From: LMUY01 sp965199555
Lineage (GTDB): Bacteria > Pseudomonadota > Alphaproteobacteria > Acetobacterales > Acetobacteraceae
Assembly (NCBI GenBank): GCA_965199555.1
Contig: CBDASJ010000006.1
Span: 62,001-126,000, forward strand
Length of the DNA stretch: 64,000 nt
Reading direction: 5' to 3'
Made by a program: the position numbers and the translations under genes. Positions 47,417 through 56,093 of this stretch are shown here, in pieces; the stretch's first letter is position 1, and each line of letters starts with the position of its first letter. The notes beneath the pieces are model-generated. The model had not been told where the DNA came from and did no database searches. It was given only the letters and a program-made list of their open reading frames with translations.

Positions 47417-47520
47417 AGCCGAGCGTATTACAGTTCGCCCACAGTGCGACAGTATGCCAGTGCGAATGGACCATCGGATAAATGATTTGCGGCGGTTGGA
47501 TGGTCGCGTATGTTCTTCCG

Positions 47521-47554
47521 CACCTGCGAAGCCGCAGGTGGCTGGACGTTTTTT
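47521..47554 (+). terminator. Hairpin with T6 tract directly before the GntR gene
   Basis: CACCTGCG-aagc-CGCAGGTG (8-bp perfect stem) is followed 8 bases later by TTTTTT (47549-47554). It lies 16 bases before the GntR start, so it would stop IS-derived transcription or act on the regulator's own 5' region. Confidence 0.45.
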
Positions 47555-47570
47555 AGGGGCAGGTTAACGG

Positions 47571-48317
47571 ATGGCGAGACGAGGTGCCCCGACGTTCCGG
47601 AACAAGTCGGAGCAGATCGCCGATGCCCTGATAAGCCGGATCATCAACGGGCGGTTGAGGCCGGGCGAGATGCTCGGCACGGAGGCCGAGCTGCTGGCCG
47701 AGTACGGCGTGAGCCGACCGACGCTGCGCGAGAGCCTCCGGATGCTTGAGGCACAGGGCGTAGTGGCGCTGCGTCCTGGTCCGGGAGGCGGCGTGATGGT
47801 CGGACGGCCCGACATCACCACGCTGGCCCATGCCCTGTCCGTCTTCCTCTACCTGCAGAGCGTGCCGTTCGGGACCGTGCTCAAGGCCCGCGAGGTGATC
47901 GAGCCGGCCCTGGCCCAGGAAGCCGCGTTGCGCGGCTCGGAGATGGAATTCACTGAGATGGCGGACTCGATCGAACGCATACGGGCAAGCGACAGCGGCG
48001 ACCAGTTCGTGCAGGAGAACCGGACCTTCCACGAGATCATCGCCCGGGCGAGCCGCAACAAAGTGCTGGAAAGCTTCTGGGCGGCGATCAGCTTGTTGGC
48101 GAGCGGGGAGCAGCATGGGATCCGCTACTCACCCAAGAACCGCGCCCACGTGGCGAACGCGCACGAAGAGATCCTGCAGGCCTGCCGAGCGCGCGAGCCG
48201 GCGGTGGCAGCCTCGCGGATGGCCGCGCATCTCGGCGAGTTGGAGAACCTGGTGCGGCGGCGCTCCCAGTCCGACCTGGACGAGCCGACCCCGATGCTTG
48301 TCAAGGCGGCCGGCTGA
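47571..48317 (+). CDS. GntR-family (FadR/FCD) transcriptional regulator
   Basis: 248 residues, ATG after taggggcagg. Winged helix: NKSEQIADALISRIINGRLR, EAELLAEYGVSRPTLRESLR, MLEAQGVVALRPGPGGGVMV. The C-terminal FCD domain (FGTVLKAREVIEPALAQEAA, FHEIIARASRNKVLESFWAA, HEEILQACRAREPAVAASRM) binds small carboxylates, often with a metal. It stands first in locus 2 and is the obvious candidate to control the CoA-transferase/ABC operon. Candidate operator sequences lie at 49407, 50738 and 63263. Confidence 0.88.
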   Translation: MARRGAPTFRNKSEQIADALISRIINGRLRPGEMLGTEAELLAEYGVSRPTLRESLRMLEAQGVVALRPGPGGGVMVGRPDITTLAHALSVFLYLQSVPFGTVLKAREVIEPALAQEAALRGSEMEFTEMADSIERIRASDSGDQFVQENRTFHEIIARASRNKVLESFWAAISLLASGEQHGIRYSPKNRAHVANAHEEILQACRAREPAVAASRMAAHLGELENLVRRRSQSDLDEPTPMLVKAAG

Positions 48318-48341
48318 CGGCGGCCAGTCGAAGGGGCGCTC

Positions 48342-49337
48342 TCAGGGCCGCGCGAGCAGGCTATTGGGGTCCATCGTGTCCAGGCCGGGAAGGGACGTGC
48401 CGGTCGCGCGCACGAAGTCGATCTCGTGCCGCATATCGGCCACGGTGAACGGCTTGGTGTTCCAGTTCGCCATCTCGCCGGCGAGTAGAAGATCGAGCTG
48501 GGTGTGCGGGAGATCCGGGTAGAGCCGCGCCGCGGCGGCGACGACGCGGTCCCGATTGGTGGTGATCTCCCGGCCGAGATCCCGGATGGATTGCTCGAGC
48601 TTGCGGATCAGCTGCGGGTCGCGTTCGGCCGTGCTTTCCAGACACTGGAGGTCCACCGAGCTGACCGGCGTATTCCGCGGCGGCAGATCGCCGTGAGGTC
48701 CGCTGATCCAGAGGATTCCGGTGTCGCGGACGACCGGTCCGGACCAGAACGGGGCGCCGCTGATGATCCCCGCGACCGCGTCGGCCTCTAAGGCCGCGGC
48801 CATCGCCGGCTGTGCCATGTAGGTGAAGCGCATCTTGGCGCCGACCTCCTCCGCCGCCATGCGGTAGGACACGGTATAGGCCGACGTGGCCGACGGGCTG
48901 GCGACCAGCAGCCCGTCCAGCGCCTTCAGCCGGGCGGCGGCCGGCGCATCCGGTGCCACGCCGGTGCGACCGGCCGCCGCCTTGGACAGGACGAGGGACG
49001 CGCTAAGGCCACGGTAGGCATCGGCAAACGTGACGACAGGCTGCCCGCGCGCCCGGGCCGCGATCAGCTCGCCGGGGCCGGACTGCACGACGTCCACCGA
49101 ACGGCTGATCAGGGCGCTGGTGGCGGCATTGGCGCTGTCCATCACCGTGATGCGGACGTTTAACCCGTTCCGCTCATACAGACCGAGCTCCTTGGCGACG
49201 CGCAGCCCGGCGGTGGCGAAGCTTGTGGAGCTGATCGGCAGCGTAACCTCCCGCATCGCGTCCGCACGGGCAATCGCGGGCGCTGCCAGCAGAGGCATGG
49301 ACATCAGGGTCCGGCGGGTTAGGCCATCCATGGTCAT
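48342..49337 (-). CDS. NMT1/SsuA-type ABC substrate-binding protein (paralogue 1)
   Basis: 331 residues with a Tat-like signal (MDGLTRRTLMSMPLLAAPAI ... ARA|D). An alternative ATG lies two codons later. The mature part begins ITLPISSTSFATAGLRVAKE-like sequence, followed by the paralogue-wide block VMDSANAATSALISRSVDVV, SGPGELIAARARGQPVVTFA, YRGLSASLVLSK, SPSATSAYTVSYRMAAEEVG and YMAQPAMAAALEADAV. Periplasmic binding component of a nitrate/taurine/thiamine-precursor class importer. It is divergent from the CoA-transferase operon (133-base gap), converges on gntR, and carries no own ATPase. One of four paralogues in 14 kb. Confidence 0.88.
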   Translation of the reverse strand: MTMDGLTRRTLMSMPLLAAPAIARADAMREVTLPISSTSFATAGLRVAKELGLYERNGLNVRITVMDSANAATSALISRSVDVVQSGPGELIAARARGQPVVTFADAYRGLSASLVLSKAAAGRTGVAPDAPAAARLKALDGLLVASPSATSAYTVSYRMAAEEVGAKMRFTYMAQPAMAAALEADAVAGIISGAPFWSGPVVRDTGILWISGPHGDLPPRNTPVSSVDLQCLESTAERDPQLIRKLEQSIRDLGREITTNRDRVVAAAARLYPDLPHTQLDLLLAGEMANWNTKPFTVADMRHEIDFVRATGTSLPGLDTMDPNSLLARP

Positions 49338-49406
49338 TCCTCCGCGCGCCGGCCGTCTGCCGACAGGATGGGCGGTTGGCGCCCGGTCTTGATTCGTTGA
49401 TTGCTA

Positions 49407-49414
49407 CATATGAT
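49407..49414. promoter_or_regulatory. CATATGAT motif upstream of the CoA-transferase / SBP divergent region
   Basis: An AT-rich near-palindrome (gctaCATATGATtatc) in otherwise GC-rich DNA, 56 bases before the CoA-transferase start and about 70 from the SBP start. The same 8-mer occurs upstream of the next gene at 50738. It is a candidate regulator site or -10 region. Confidence 0.35.
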
Positions 49415-49469
49415 TATCAAAAATGGGGTCAACGAGAATGTCACCCCGCAGGCACGCAGGGAGGCGACG

Positions 49470-50708
49470 ATGCCGGACGATGTGGCTGAGCACCGGATGG
49501 CGGTGCAAACCGGGGCGGCGGGCCATCCACTGTCTGGCGTCACGGTGATCGACCTGAGCCACGTGTATAACGGCCCGTATGCCGCGCTGCTGATGGCGCT
49601 GGCCGGGGCGCGGGTGATCAAGGTGGAGCCGAAAGGGGGCGAGCACCTGCGCAGCCGCGGCGACATGGGCGGGGCGGACTTGCCGTTCGCGATGCTGAAC
49701 TCCAACAAGGAGACAGTCACGCTCAACCTGAAGGACGAGCGCGGCAAAGCGCTTCTGCGGGACTTGGTGCGGCGGGCCGATGTGCTGGTGGAGAACTTCG
49801 CGCCGGGGGTGATGGACCGGCTTGGGCTAGGCCCGGAGGCGTTGATAGAGCTCAATCCGCGGCTGGTCTATGGCTCCTCCTCCGGTTACGGGACGGACGG
49901 GCCGTATCGCGACTATCCGGCCATGGACTTGGTGATGCAGGCGATGTCGGGCGTGATCAGCGTAACCGGCCACCCGGACCAGCCGCCGGTGAAGTCGGGC
50001 CCCGCCGTGTGCGACTTCAGCGCCGGCATCCACCTCTATGCCGCCATCACGACAGCGTTGTTCGACCGCGAGCGCACCGGGCGGGGCCGGGTGGTGCATG
50101 TGGCGATGCAGGACGCGATCTACGCCTCGCTGGCGTCCAACCTCGGCATGCTGCACGCCCGAGGTGGCGAGGTGCCGGCGCGCACGGGCAACCGACATGG
50201 CGGCCTGGGCATCTCGCCCTACAACGTCTATCAGGCGGCAGATGGCTGGGTGGTGATCAACGCGCCGGGAGACGCGCATTGGCGATCCATCCTGGACGTG
50301 ATCGGCCGGTCCGACCTGATCGGGGACGAGCGGTTCGCGACGCGTGGGGCGCGGGTGAAGAGCATGCTGGCGGTCGATGAGCTGGTCGAGAGCTTCACCC
50401 GGACCGTGCCGAAGCAGGAGGTGGCCGACCGCATGCTGGCCGCGTTGGTGCCCTGCGCCCCGGTGCGGGATTTAGCAGAGGTTTCGGCGGACGCGAATAT
50501 GCTGGCACGCGGGGCGCTGCAATGGGTCGAGCATCCGGCGCTGGGGCGAGTGACGTTGCCGCACTCGCCGCTGCGGTTCGAGGGGGAGGAGCGGCTGGCG
50601 CTAGAGCCGAGCCATGGGCTCGGGGCGGACAACCTGTCGGTCTACGGGGGCTGGCTTGGGCTGTCGGAGCAGGAGTTGGCGGACATGGCGCGGGACGGCG
50701 TGTTCTGA
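49470..50708 (+). CDS. Class III (CaiB/BaiF) CoA-transferase
   Basis: 412 residues. ATG at 49470 follows cagggaggcgacg; an upstream in-frame ATG at 49401 would lie in the promoter region. Blocks: SGVTVIDLSHVYNGPYAALL, GARVIKVEPKGGEHLRSRGD, LVENFAPGVMDRLGLGPEAL, DLVMQAMSGVISVTGHPDQP and FDRERTGRGRVVHVAMQDAI. It probably activates an imported carboxylate using another CoA ester as donor. First gene of the operon that continues through MmgE/PrpD and the ABC transporter. Confidence 0.9.
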   Translation: MPDDVAEHRMAVQTGAAGHPLSGVTVIDLSHVYNGPYAALLMALAGARVIKVEPKGGEHLRSRGDMGGADLPFAMLNSNKETVTLNLKDERGKALLRDLVRRADVLVENFAPGVMDRLGLGPEALIELNPRLVYGSSSGYGTDGPYRDYPAMDLVMQAMSGVISVTGHPDQPPVKSGPAVCDFSAGIHLYAAITTALFDRERTGRGRVVHVAMQDAIYASLASNLGMLHARGGEVPARTGNRHGGLGISPYNVYQAADGWVVINAPGDAHWRSILDVIGRSDLIGDERFATRGARVKSMLAVDELVESFTRTVPKQEVADRMLAALVPCAPVRDLAEVSADANMLARGALQWVEHPALGRVTLPHSPLRFEGEERLALEPSHGLGADNLSVYGGWLGLSEQELADMARDGVF

Positions 50709-50737
50709 AAAGCGGGATGCCGCTTGCCTCTTATTTG

Positions 50738-50751
50738 CATATGATCTAGAG
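50738..50751. promoter_or_regulatory. CATATGATCTAGAG motif upstream of MmgE/PrpD gene
   Basis: Contains the CATATGAT 8-mer shared with 49407 and, overlapping it, GATCTAGAG, which also occurs at 63274-63282 inside the operator-like palindrome. It lies 46 bases before the GTG start of the MmgE/PrpD gene, in an AT-rich gap of 88 bases. Possible GntR-regulated promoter. Confidence 0.4.
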
Positions 50752-50796
50752 GAATAGAAGAGTAACGAGCCGATCAATCGGCCGACGGGAGGCATC

Positions 50797-52233
50797 GTGA
50801 CGGCAGCAGCGTCAGGCGGACTTACCCCCACACCGGGCTATCCCGAGTTCGCGGCGGAGTTCGCGGCGTTCGCGGCGGCACTGCGCGGGGAGGCGCTGCC
50901 GCCCGAGATCGACGCGGCCGTGCGGGCCAACCTTCTGGATACGCTGGCCTGCGCCACGGCGGGCGGGACGGCGCCGGGTGTGGCTGAGGTTGTGGCGCTG
51001 GCGACCGAGTGGGGCGGAGCGCCGCAGGCGCTGATCTGGGGCACCGGGATGCGGGTGCCGGCGCATCATGCGGCCTGGGTGAACGGCACGATGGCGCATG
51101 CGCGCGACTACGACGACACGCATGATGCGGCGATCCTGCATGCCGGGGTGTCGGTGGTGCCGGCATCACTCGCGGCGGCGGAGCTGAATCCCCGGGCGAC
51201 CGGAGCCGACCTAGTCGCCGGGGTGGCCGCCGGGTTGGAGCTGGTCTGCCGCTTGGGCATGGCGACCACGATCGGGATCATCGAATCCGGGTTCATCTAC
51301 TCGTCCCTGCTGGGGTATTTCGGGGCGGCGGCGGCGGCGGCGCGGGTGGCCGGGCTGGACGCGGCAGGGGTGCAGAACGCGATGGGGATCGCGTTCAGCC
51401 AGGCGGCGGGAACGCACCAGGTCACGCGGGATGCGGCGCTGACCAAGCGGATGCAGCCGGGATTCGCGGCACAGGCCGGGGTGCTTGCCGTTGAGCTGAC
51501 GCGGCGGGGGATTCGTGGGGCGCAGAACGTGTTCGACGGGGTGGACGGGCTGTTCCGCATCTACTTGCGCGGCGGCTACGACCCGGCGCGGCTGCGCGAC
51601 GGGCTCGGGCGGCGGTGGGACATGGCGGATCTTAGCTACAAGCCGTTCCCGTGCTGCCGTTTCAACCACACGGCGATCGATGCGGCGCTGGAGATTGCGA
51701 CCCGTCCGGGGTTCGATGCGAGCCGGGTGACGCGGGTGGTCGCCGGGGTGAACGCGCAGTCGTTCCAGGCGGTGTGCACGCCGCCAGAGATCCGCCTTCG
51801 CCCGAGCACGGTGGTGCAGGCGCAGTTCTCCATCCCGTTCACGGTGGCGGCGGCGCTCATCGATCGGCGGGTGCAGCTGGGGCATTTCTCGGAGGCGGGG
51901 CTACGGCGGCCGGACATCCTGGCGCTGGCGGGCAAGGTGGAGTGCCGAGTGGACGAGGCGATCGAGCGCGACTGGTCGCGCAGCATGTCACCGACGGCGC
52001 TGGTGGTGCAGGCGGGCAACGAGGTGTTCGAGCAGCGGGTAGACCTGCCAAGCGGGCATCCGGACAAGCCGATGACGGCGGAGGGGCGCCGGGACAAGCT
52101 GCTGGACTGCCTGCGTGCCGGGGGGGCGGGCTGGCGGGAGGACGCGGCGGACCGGCTGACCGGCTGCGTGGAGGCTGTCGCGGCGCTGCCGGAGGCGCGG
52201 GCGCTGGTGCAGGCGCTGGAGGCCGCAGCGTGA
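50797..52233 (+). CDS. MmgE/PrpD family protein
   Basis: 478 residues, GTG start at 50797 behind gacgggaggcatc. Active-site type block: AHARDYDDTHDAAILHAGVS near residue 100. Others: AAGLELVCRLGMATTIGIIE, GIAFSQAAGTHQVTRDAALT, KPFPCCRFNHTAIDAALEIA. Family members dehydrate 2-methylcitrate, decarboxylate cis-aconitate or act on imino-disuccinate. It is a paralogue of 27758 but clearly diverged. Its stop overlaps the ABC ATPase start. Confidence 0.9.
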   Translation: MTAAASGGLTPTPGYPEFAAEFAAFAAALRGEALPPEIDAAVRANLLDTLACATAGGTAPGVAEVVALATEWGGAPQALIWGTGMRVPAHHAAWVNGTMAHARDYDDTHDAAILHAGVSVVPASLAAAELNPRATGADLVAGVAAGLELVCRLGMATTIGIIESGFIYSSLLGYFGAAAAAARVAGLDAAGVQNAMGIAFSQAAGTHQVTRDAALTKRMQPGFAAQAGVLAVELTRRGIRGAQNVFDGVDGLFRIYLRGGYDPARLRDGLGRRWDMADLSYKPFPCCRFNHTAIDAALEIATRPGFDASRVTRVVAGVNAQSFQAVCTPPEIRLRPSTVVQAQFSIPFTVAAALIDRRVQLGHFSEAGLRRPDILALAGKVECRVDEAIERDWSRSMSPTALVVQAGNEVFEQRVDLPSGHPDKPMTAEGRRDKLLDCLRAGGAGWREDAADRLTGCVEAVAALPEARALVQALEAAA

Positions 52234-53027
52234 GCGTGGTGCAGCTGCAGGTGCCGGAGGCCCGCCCGGTGACGCGGGCGCCCAGCCTGATCGCGTTCGA
52301 CGGGGTGACGGCGAAGTTCGGCCCGCTGCATGCCATGGGGCCGACCACGCTGGAGGTGCGCAAAGGCGAGTTCCTGGTGATCGTCGGGCCCAGTGGGTGC
52401 GGCAAGTCGACGCTGCTGAACATGGTGGCGGGGACGCTGAAGCCGTCCTCCGGCCATGTCACCTATGACGGCAAGCCGGTGGGCGGGGCCAACCCGGATG
52501 TGGGCTACATCACGCAGAAGAACTACTGCCTGCCCTGGCGGACGGTGGAGGCGAACGTCCGGCTGCCGCTGGAATTCCGCAACCGGCCGGCCGCCGAGAT
52601 CAAGGAGCGGGTGGCCCGGGCGATCCGTCAGGTCGGGCTGTCGGGGTTCGAGAAGGCGTATCCGCGGCAGCTCTCAGGCGGGATGCTGCAGCGGGTGATG
52701 ATCGCACGGACACTGGCGTACGAGCCCAGCACCTACCTGATGGACGAGCCGTTCGGCAGCCTGGACGCGCAGCTGCGGTTGCGGATGCATGCGGAACTGC
52801 TGAAGCTGTGGGAGCAGACGGGGGCGACCTTCATCTTCGTCACGCACGACCTGCATGAGGCGATCACGCTGGCAGACCGGGTCGTGGTGATGTCTAGGCG
52901 CCCCGGCACGCCGAAGCTGATCGTCGACATCGACCTGCCGCGGCCGCGCGACGTGATCGACGTGCAGTCCGATCCGCAGTTCGGCGCCTACTTCAAGCAG
53001 CTCTGGTCTGCATTGGACGTCCATTGA
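52230..53027 (+). CDS. ABC transporter ATPase, nitrate/sulfonate/taurine type
   Basis: 265 residues with GTG start overlapping the previous stop. Walker A GPSGCGKST, Q-loop ITQKNYCLPWRTVEANV, signature LSGGMLQRVMIARTLAYEPS, Walker B YLMDEPFGSLDAQLRLRM and H-loop FVTHDLHEAI. All motifs intact. It energises the permease at 53027. The position between a CoA-transferase/MmgE pair and further CoA-ester enzymes indicates uptake of the pathway substrate. Stop overlaps the permease start (TGATG). Confidence 0.92.
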   Translation: MSVVQLQVPEARPVTRAPSLIAFDGVTAKFGPLHAMGPTTLEVRKGEFLVIVGPSGCGKSTLLNMVAGTLKPSSGHVTYDGKPVGGANPDVGYITQKNYCLPWRTVEANVRLPLEFRNRPAAEIKERVARAIRQVGLSGFEKAYPRQLSGGMLQRVMIARTLAYEPSTYLMDEPFGSLDAQLRLRMHAELLKLWEQTGATFIFVTHDLHEAITLADRVVVMSRRPGTPKLIVDIDLPRPRDVIDVQSDPQFGAYFKQLWSALDVH

Positions 53028-53872
53028 TGAGCACCTACGCCGCCCGGCCGCCCCGCCCCTGGCTGTTCATGCCGCCCTACAGCACCTGGCTCGCGCAGCT
53101 GCTGCTGGTCGTGGTCTTCCTGGGTGGGTGGGAGTGGCTGTCCGTGGCGCTGCACGCCGACTTCTGGGTGAGCCGGCCGAGCCAGGTGGTGCGGGCGCTG
53201 GTGACCTGGTACCGCTCGGGCGACCTGGCCACCGACCTGCAGATTACGTTGACGGAGGCCGGGATTGGCTTCGCGCTGGGGGCGGCCGCCGGCGGGGTGA
53301 TCGGGTTCATGCTGGGGTGGATCCGCTCGCTGGGCGACCTGCTGGAGCCGTTCGTGCTGTCGCTCTACACGCTTCCGAAGATCGCCTTGGCGCCGCTGTT
53401 CGTTTTGTGGTTCGGCATCGGCATCACCAACAAGATCATGTTCGCGGCGATGCTGGTGTTCTTCATGGTGTTTTTCACGACCTACCAGGGGACGCGGCAG
53501 GTGGACCGCGACCTGGTGGAGAATGCGCGGCTGCTGGGTGCGACGTCCTGGGGCATCTGGCGCAAGGTGGCGGTGCCTTATGCGGCGGTGTGGGTGTTCA
53601 CGGGGCTGCGGATCGGGCTGCCCTATGCGCTGATCGGCGCCATCGTGGGCGAGTTCGTGGCGGCCGAGGCCGGGGTAGGGTTCCGGATCAAGGAGGCGAC
53701 ATCGTTCTTCAACACGGCGGCGGTGTTCGCCGGGCTGATGGTGCTGATGGTGATCAGCTTTATCCTGCTGGGCATCCTGCGGTTGGTGGAGCGGCGGGTG
53801 CTGCGGTGGCAGACGGCAACGGGCGTCACCACGACGGACTCGGTAGCGACCGAGGTGGAGGCGACGGCGTGA
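53027..53872 (+). CDS. ABC transporter permease, NitT/TauT type
   Basis: 281 residues, six membrane segments expected. N-terminal helix LLLVVVFLGGWEWLSVALHA; then TLPKIALAPLFVLWFGIGIT and the EAA loop VENARLLGATSWGIWRKVAV, LRIGLPYALIGAIVGEFVAA. These are typical of SsuC/TauC permeases. Only one permease gene is present, so it works as a homodimer with the ATPase dimer. It is the single membrane component available to four paralogous binding proteins. ATG 53027 preferred over the TTG one codon earlier. Confidence 0.92.
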   Translation: MSTYAARPPRPWLFMPPYSTWLAQLLLVVVFLGGWEWLSVALHADFWVSRPSQVVRALVTWYRSGDLATDLQITLTEAGIGFALGAAAGGVIGFMLGWIRSLGDLLEPFVLSLYTLPKIALAPLFVLWFGIGITNKIMFAAMLVFFMVFFTTYQGTRQVDRDLVENARLLGATSWGIWRKVAVPYAAVWVFTGLRIGLPYALIGAIVGEFVAAEAGVGFRIKEATSFFNTAAVFAGLMVLMVISFILLGILRLVERRVLRWQTATGVTTTDSVATEVEATA

Positions 53873-54849
53873 TCAGGCGGCGGCGGCTGTTGTTGGCGGG
53901 CGCGGCCGCGTGTGCGGCGGCCGGGCGGGCGCGGGCGGCGGAGGGTGTGCCGATCACGCTGGCGATCAGCTCCAACTCGCTGGCCTATGGCGGGCTGCGG
54001 ATCGCGCAGAAAGCTGGGCTGTTCGAGAAGAACGGGATCGTGCCGACGATCAGCGTGATGGACAGCGGCAGTGCGGCGATGACGGCGGTGCTGTCGGGCT
54101 CGATCGAGTTCTGCGCGGCGAGCCTGGGCGAGGTGCTGGCCGCACGGGTGCGGGGGCAGTCGGTGGTCGTGGTCGCCAATGTGTATCGGGGTTTGTCGGG
54201 CTCCCTGGTGCTGTCCAAGGAGGCCGCGGAGAAGACCGGCGTGCCGGCCGGGGCCCCGCTGGAGGCCAGGCTGAAGGCGTTGAATGGGCTGACGATCGCG
54301 ACGCCGAGCGCCACGTCGTCCTACACCTTTCCGTTCCGTATCGCCGCGCAGGCGGCGGGGGCTGCGCCGCATTTCGTCTACATGTCGCAGCCGGCGATGC
54401 TGGCGGCGCTGCGGGCCGGGGCGGTGCAGGGCATCAGCGCCGGGGCGCCGTTCTCGACGGAGGCGGTTTCGGGCGGGACGGGCGTGATGTGGATCAGCGG
54501 GCCCCGGCGGGACCTGCCGGCGGACACTCTGCCGGCGAGCTCGGCCTGTGTCGAAACCAGCAAGGCCTATGCGACGGCGCATCCGGACGTGGTCGCCCGG
54601 ATGCGCGCCAGCTTCGACGCGCTAAGCCACTTCATCCGGGAGCAGCCGGCGGAGGCGGAGCGGGCGCTGGCCAGCGCCTATTCGCAACTGGGCGCCGAGG
54701 CGGTGGCGAGCATCTTCCGCGACGACGGGCCGAACTGGGCGCAGCCGGTCATGACGGTCGAGGACGTGCGCCACGAGATCGCGCTGCAGCAGCGGGCGGG
54801 CGTGCTGCCGGGCGTGGGTGATGTCGACGCCGCGTCGGTGCTGGCCTGA
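53869..54849 (+). CDS. NMT1/SsuA-type ABC substrate-binding protein (paralogue 2)
   Basis: 326 residues, GTG start overlapping the permease stop. Signal peptide MIRRRRLLLAGAAACAAAGR ... ARA|AEG. Mature start ITLAISSNSLAYGGLRIAQK, then VMDSGSAAMTAVLSGSIEFC, LGEVLAARVRGQSVVVVANV, YRGLSGSLVLSKEAAEKTGV, TPSATSSYTFPFRIAAQAAG and YMSQPAMLAALRAGAVQGIS. It is the binding protein encoded in the same operon as the ATPase and permease and so probably the main partner. Paralogous to 48342, 58960 and 61017. Stop overlaps the next ATG. Confidence 0.9.
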   Translation: MIRRRRLLLAGAAACAAAGRARAAEGVPITLAISSNSLAYGGLRIAQKAGLFEKNGIVPTISVMDSGSAAMTAVLSGSIEFCAASLGEVLAARVRGQSVVVVANVYRGLSGSLVLSKEAAEKTGVPAGAPLEARLKALNGLTIATPSATSSYTFPFRIAAQAAGAAPHFVYMSQPAMLAALRAGAVQGISAGAPFSTEAVSGGTGVMWISGPRRDLPADTLPASSACVETSKAYATAHPDVVARMRASFDALSHFIREQPAEAERALASAYSQLGAEAVASIFRDDGPNWAQPVMTVEDVRHEIALQQRAGVLPGVGDVDAASVLA

Positions 54850-56093
54850 TGGCCCCGTTCGATTTCGGTCCGCTGATCCGCACGGGCGACGTAGTTGCCT
54901 GGCCGCAGGGACCGGGGGAACCCACCGGCCTGTCCGGGGCGCTAGTGGCGCAGCGCCACGCCTTGCCGCCCTTCGCGTTGCTGCTGGGCCTGGGGGCGAG
55001 CGGGACGGTGCGGCGGGAGCATGCGGACCGGATCGCGTTGCAGGCGCTCAACGGGGCCGGCAGCAACCGGGGCTGGACGGCAGCCGCCGACGTGGTGCCG
55101 GTGCCGATCTCGCAGATGCCGGCGCGGCTGCGCTCCGGCGCGCTGCGGGTCGATGTGGCGCTGCTGCGCGTGCGCCGGTCGAACCGCCCCGGGTATTACA
55201 CGACGGGGGTGATCAGCGATTACACGCAGGCGCTGGTGGCGGCGGCGCGCGTGGTGGTGGCCGAGCTGGATGAGCGGCTGCCACTGACGGAGGGCGATGC
55301 GCTGATCGAGAAGGAGACGATCCACCACGTGGTGCCCGCCTCCGGCGCCGACATCCTCATGCCCGATCCCCAGCCGTCGGAGGTCGATCGGATGATCGCC
55401 CGGCACGTTGCCGCCCTGATACCGGACGGTGCCACCATCCAGCTCGGCATCGGCACGCTGCCGACGGCGATCGCGGGGGCACTGGAGGAGCATCGCGACC
55501 TCGGGGTGCACAGCGGCGTGGTGTCGGACGTGCTCGTCGACCTCGTCGAGCGTGGGGTGGTCACCAACCGGCGCAAGGGGATCGATGCCGGGGTCACGGT
55601 CACAGGCGGGCTGTTCGGCACGGAGCGCCTACGCGTCCATGCCGACGGCAACCCCGCCGTGGGCATGCGCAATGCCAGCTACACGCACAACCCGGCCGTG
55701 CTGTGCCGCCTGCATGCCATGCACGCCATCAACGCCGCCGTCGAGATCGACCTGACCGGGCAGGCCAACTCGGAAATCGCCGCGGGCCGCTACCTGGGGG
55801 CGATCGGCGGGCAGTTGGACTTCGTGCGGGGGGCCCAGGTGGCGGCGGACGGCCGTTCGATCATGACGCTGCCGTCGACGACGCCGGACGAGCGGGTTTC
55901 GCGCATCGTCGCCTGCCTCGATGGCCGGCCCGTCACCACCCCGCGGTCCGAGGCGGACATCGTGGTCACCGAGTATGGCGTGGCACAGCTGCGCGGCTGC
56001 GGCTTCGGGGAGCGGGCGCGGCGGTTGATGGCGATCGCGCATCCGAAGTTCCGGGACGCGCTTTCACCGGTCGCAAGGCAGGCCGCCGAATGA
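54849..56093 (+). CDS. Acetyl-CoA hydrolase/transferase family CoA-transferase
   Basis: 414 residues, class I CoA-transferase fold related to 4-hydroxybutyrate, succinate or propionate CoA-transferases. Blocks: GALVAQRHALPPFALLLGLG, IQLGIGTLPTAIAGALEEHR, LGVHSGVVSDVLVDLVERGV, GSIGGQLDFVRGA-like IGGQLDFVRGAQVAADGRS and DIVVTEYGVAQLRGCGFGER. The usual catalytic Glu region lies in NASYTHNPAVLCRLHAMHAI-type sequence and needs alignment. A second CoA-transferase in the operon suggests two activation or CoA-recycling steps. Overlaps both neighbours by 1-4 bases. Confidence 0.85.
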   Translation: MAPFDFGPLIRTGDVVAWPQGPGEPTGLSGALVAQRHALPPFALLLGLGASGTVRREHADRIALQALNGAGSNRGWTAAADVVPVPISQMPARLRSGALRVDVALLRVRRSNRPGYYTTGVISDYTQALVAAARVVVAELDERLPLTEGDALIEKETIHHVVPASGADILMPDPQPSEVDRMIARHVAALIPDGATIQLGIGTLPTAIAGALEEHRDLGVHSGVVSDVLVDLVERGVVTNRRKGIDAGVTVTGGLFGTERLRVHADGNPAVGMRNASYTHNPAVLCRLHAMHAINAAVEIDLTGQANSEIAAGRYLGAIGGQLDFVRGAQVAADGRSIMTLPSTTPDERVSRIVACLDGRPVTTPRSEADIVVTEYGVAQLRGCGFGERARRLMAIAHPKFRDALSPVARQAAE

